Source: Eutreptiella sp. 'Long Island Sound 2002'
Taxonomy: Eukaryota > Euglenozoa > Euglenophyceae > Eutreptiales > Eutreptiaceae
Direction: 5' to 3'
Length of the DNA stretch: 64,000 nucleotides
Assembly (NCBI GenBank): GCA_964036045.1
Contig: OZ038399.1
Span: forward strand, 18,807,670 to 18,871,669
Below the pieces are notes generated by a model, which worked only from the letters and a program-made list of their open reading frames with translations, did not search any database and had not been told where the DNA came from. Positions 62,106-64,000 of this stretch are shown one piece after another. The first letter of the stretch is position 1. Every line of letters begins with the position of its first letter. The position numbers and the translations under genes are program-made.

Positions 62106-64000
62106 TGCAAGGGAGCCTAAAGCCCAGATTTGCACACACGGGCAAATTCGGGCAAATTCTCTGCTACATGTGCGAGGTGGTTCGTATGGTACACGAACAT
62201 CATGATGCACCTTGTTTTGACCAGGGGGTTGAGTGGTCGAGATATGAGCAATACCAATTTGGAATGGTCATTGTGCGGGCACGCACTGTTCAGTTCAACC
62301 TGAAAATAGCGTCCTTCACGTGCAAGGGAGCCTAGAACCCACATATGCGCACACGGGCAAATTCGAGCAAATTCTCTGCTACAGGTGCGACGTGGTTCGT
62401 ATGGTACACTCACAGCATGATGCAGCTTGTTTTGGCCAGAGGGTTGAGTGGTTGAGATATGGGCAATACCAAATTGAAACGGGTATTGTGCGGGCACGTA
62501 CTATTCAGTTCAACCTGAAAATAGCGTCATTCGCGTGCAAGGGAGCCTAAAACCCACATATGCGCACACGGGCAAATTCGAGCAAATTCTCTGCTACAGG
62601 TGCGACGTGGTTCGTATGGTACACTAACAGCATGATGCAGGTTGTTCTGGCCAGAGGGTTGAGTGGTCGAGATATGGGCAATACCAATTTGAAATGGGCA
62701 TTGTGCGGGCACGTACTGTTCCGTTCAACCTGGAAATAGCGTCATTCGCGTGCAACGGAGCCTGAACCTCACATTCGCACACACGTGCAAATTCGGGCAA
62801 ATTCTCTGCTACACGTGCGACGTGGTTCGTATGGTACACTAACAGCATGATGCAGCTTGTTCTGGCCAGAGGGTTGAGTGTCGAGATATGGGCAATACCA
62901 ATTTGAAATGGGCATTGTGCGGGCACGTACTGTTCAGTTCAACCTGGAAAGAGCGTCATTCGCGTGCAACGGAGCCTGAACCTCACATTTGCACACACGT
63001 GCAAATTCGGGCAAATTCTCTGCTACACGTGCGACGTGGTTCGTATGGTACTCGAACAGCATGATGCACCTTGTTCTGGCCGGAGGGTTGAGTGGTCGAG
63101 ATATGGGCAATACCAATTTGGAATGGTCATTGTGCGGGCACGCACTGTTCAGTTCAAACTGAAAATAGCGTCCTTCACGTGCAAGGGAGCCTAAACCTCA
63201 CATTTGCACACACGGGCAAATTCGGGCAAATTCTCTGCTACATGTGCGAGGTGGTTCGTATGGTACACGAACATCATGATGCACCTTGTTTTGACCAGGG
63301 GGTTGAGTGGTCGAGATATGGGCAACACCAATTTGAAATGGGCATTGTGCGGGCACGTACTGTTCAGTTCAACCTGAAAATAGCGTCACTCGTGTGCAAG
63401 GGAGCCTAAAGCCCAGATTTGCACACACGGGCAAATTCGGGCAAATTCTCTGCTACATGTGCGAGGTGGTTCGTATGGTACACGAACATCATGATGCACC
63501 TTGTTTTGACCAGGGGGTTGAGTGGTCGAGATATGGGCAATACCAATTTGGAATGGTCATTGTGCGGGCACGCACTGTTCAGTTCAACCTGAAAATAGCG
63601 TCCTTCACGTGCAAGGGAGCCTAGAACCCACATATGCGCACACGGGCAAATTCGAGCGAATTCTCTGCTACAGGTGCGACGTGGTTCGTATGGTACACTC
63701 ACAGCATGATGCACCTTGTTTTGGCCAGAGGGTTGAGTGGTTGAGATATGGGCAATACCAAATTGAAACGGGTATTGTGCGGGCACGTACTATTCAGTTC
63801 AACCTGAAAATAGCGTCATTCGCGTGCAAGGGAGCCTAAAACCCACATATGCGCACACGGGCAAATTCGAGCAAATTCTCTGCTACAGGTGCGACGTGGT
63901 TCGTATGGTACACTAACAGCATGATGCAGCTTGTTCTGGCCAGAGGGTTGAGTGGTCGAGATATGGGCAATACCAATTTGAAATGGGCATTGTGCGGGCA
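62106..64000 (+). repeat. Six-unit repeat at 1289 bp, right edge
   Basis: Units from 62106 recur from 63395. Shared marks are aaagcccagatttgcacac, gcctagaacccacatatgcgc with acactcacagc, gaaacgggtattg, and then a second type-h unit with acactaacagc. The spacing is 1289 because the unit at 62751 lost one g near 62880 (gagtgtcgag). The second copy is cut off by the window end at 64000. Confidence 0.88.

Larger units (their letters stand above)
1..64000. repeat. 215-bp satellite array (whole window)
   Basis: The unit beginning tgcaagggagcct recurs every 215 bases in the same orientation across the whole window, giving 297 complete units and a last partial one from 63825. The count closes exactly when eleven off-length units are included (net loss of 31 bases). 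Unit starts lie at 1+215k up to 6666, then shift slightly after each indel. No base falls outside the repeat and neither edge reaches flanking DNA, so the true array is longer than 64 kb. Arrays of this size and regularity are a hallmark of eukaryotic constitutive heterochromatin; whether this one is centromeric cannot be read from the sequence. Reading frames on both strands are repeat by-products: 215 = 3x71+2, so each unit shifts frame, and the frames recur unit by unit, open with GTG or TTG and resemble no family I know. Confidence 0.98.

Noticed and set aside
1-64000. CRISPR array
   Set aside because: The repeat unit is 215 bp with no unique spacers between short repeats; whole units are repeated.
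1-64000. CENP-B box (nTTCGnnnnAnnCGGGn)
   Set aside because: The nearest stretch, ttcgggcaaattctct, lacks the second CGGG, and the minus strand cccgaatttgcccg has the wrong spacing. No full match seen on either strand in the consensus.
1-64000. Transposon or tandemly arrayed mobile element
   Set aside because: No terminal inverted repeats, transposase, reverse transcriptase, target duplications or poly-A tails; the unit is far too short and strictly tandem.
1-64000. rRNA or tRNA gene repeat such as 5S arrays
   Set aside because: The unit shows no recognisable 5S or tRNA internal control regions (A, B or C box order) and no T-run terminator; the longest T-run in the consensus is three or four.
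1-64000. Assembly collapse or artificial duplication as the source of the blocks
   Set aside because: The copies carry their own private substitutions and indels (for example the 6020-bp copies differ at many single bases), so they are not exact assembly duplicates, although long-read checks would still be needed for the closest pairs.

Overview
The whole window is one uninterrupted block of satellite DNA: a 215-bp unit repeated head to tail in one orientation from the first base to the last. There are 297 full units and a final 176-base partial one. I see no unique flanking sequence, no gene, no RNA gene, no transposon and no CRISPR array. A megasatellite like this, with unit-length regularity and higher-order repeats, is typical of eukaryotic heterochromatin (centromeric, pericentromeric or subtelomeric). 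The species cannot be named from the sequence, and I do not recognise the unit as a published satellite. The consensus unit is about 50% G+C with CpG near the expected level (my hand count), so CpG is not strongly depleted.

Each unit carries a 10-bp direct repeat (gggcaaattc twice), two short dyads (atttgc/gcaaat and gttcgt/acgaac), up to two CACGTG palindromes and up to five GGGCA pentamers at near-helical spacing. Units fall into subfamilies recognised by linked variants. I call them: a (acatgtgcgaggtgg, catcatgatgcacc, usually gaccaggggg); b (acacgtgcgacgtgg, cagcatgatgcagc, often ttgtgat); c (tttgcgcac, tgcggggtgg, catcatgatgcacc); d (cccagatttgcgc, caacatgctgc, gggttaag, ending aaggttattc); e (tagcatgatgcagc, tgttgtggcc); f (cgcgatatgggcaacacc); g (tttgtctggcctgagg); h (cccacatatgcgc, ctacaggtgcga).

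Layout: 1-9 kb is mixed units with a 1290-bp-spaced block, a duplicated single unit, 430-bp dimers and a uniform type-a run. 9-23 kb holds successive 1290-bp and 860-bp duplications and a 420-bp pair carrying a 10-bp deletion. 23-28 kb holds a seven-unit block copied at 1719 bp and then 430-bp dimers. 28-49 kb is built from three copies of a block of 19-20 units (starting near 27.93, 33.95 and 44.49 kb). 49-64 kb holds further 642-bp, 645-bp, about 3.4-kb and 1289-bp duplications. Eleven units, from eight apparent events, differ from 215 bp, and three of those events sit in duplicated units. That is the pattern of unequal exchange and local gene conversion.

There are many open frames on both strands, but they are by-products of the repeat. 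They start at GTG or TTG, recur every 215 bp, and shift frame at each unit because 215 is not a multiple of three. No coding sequence is annotated.
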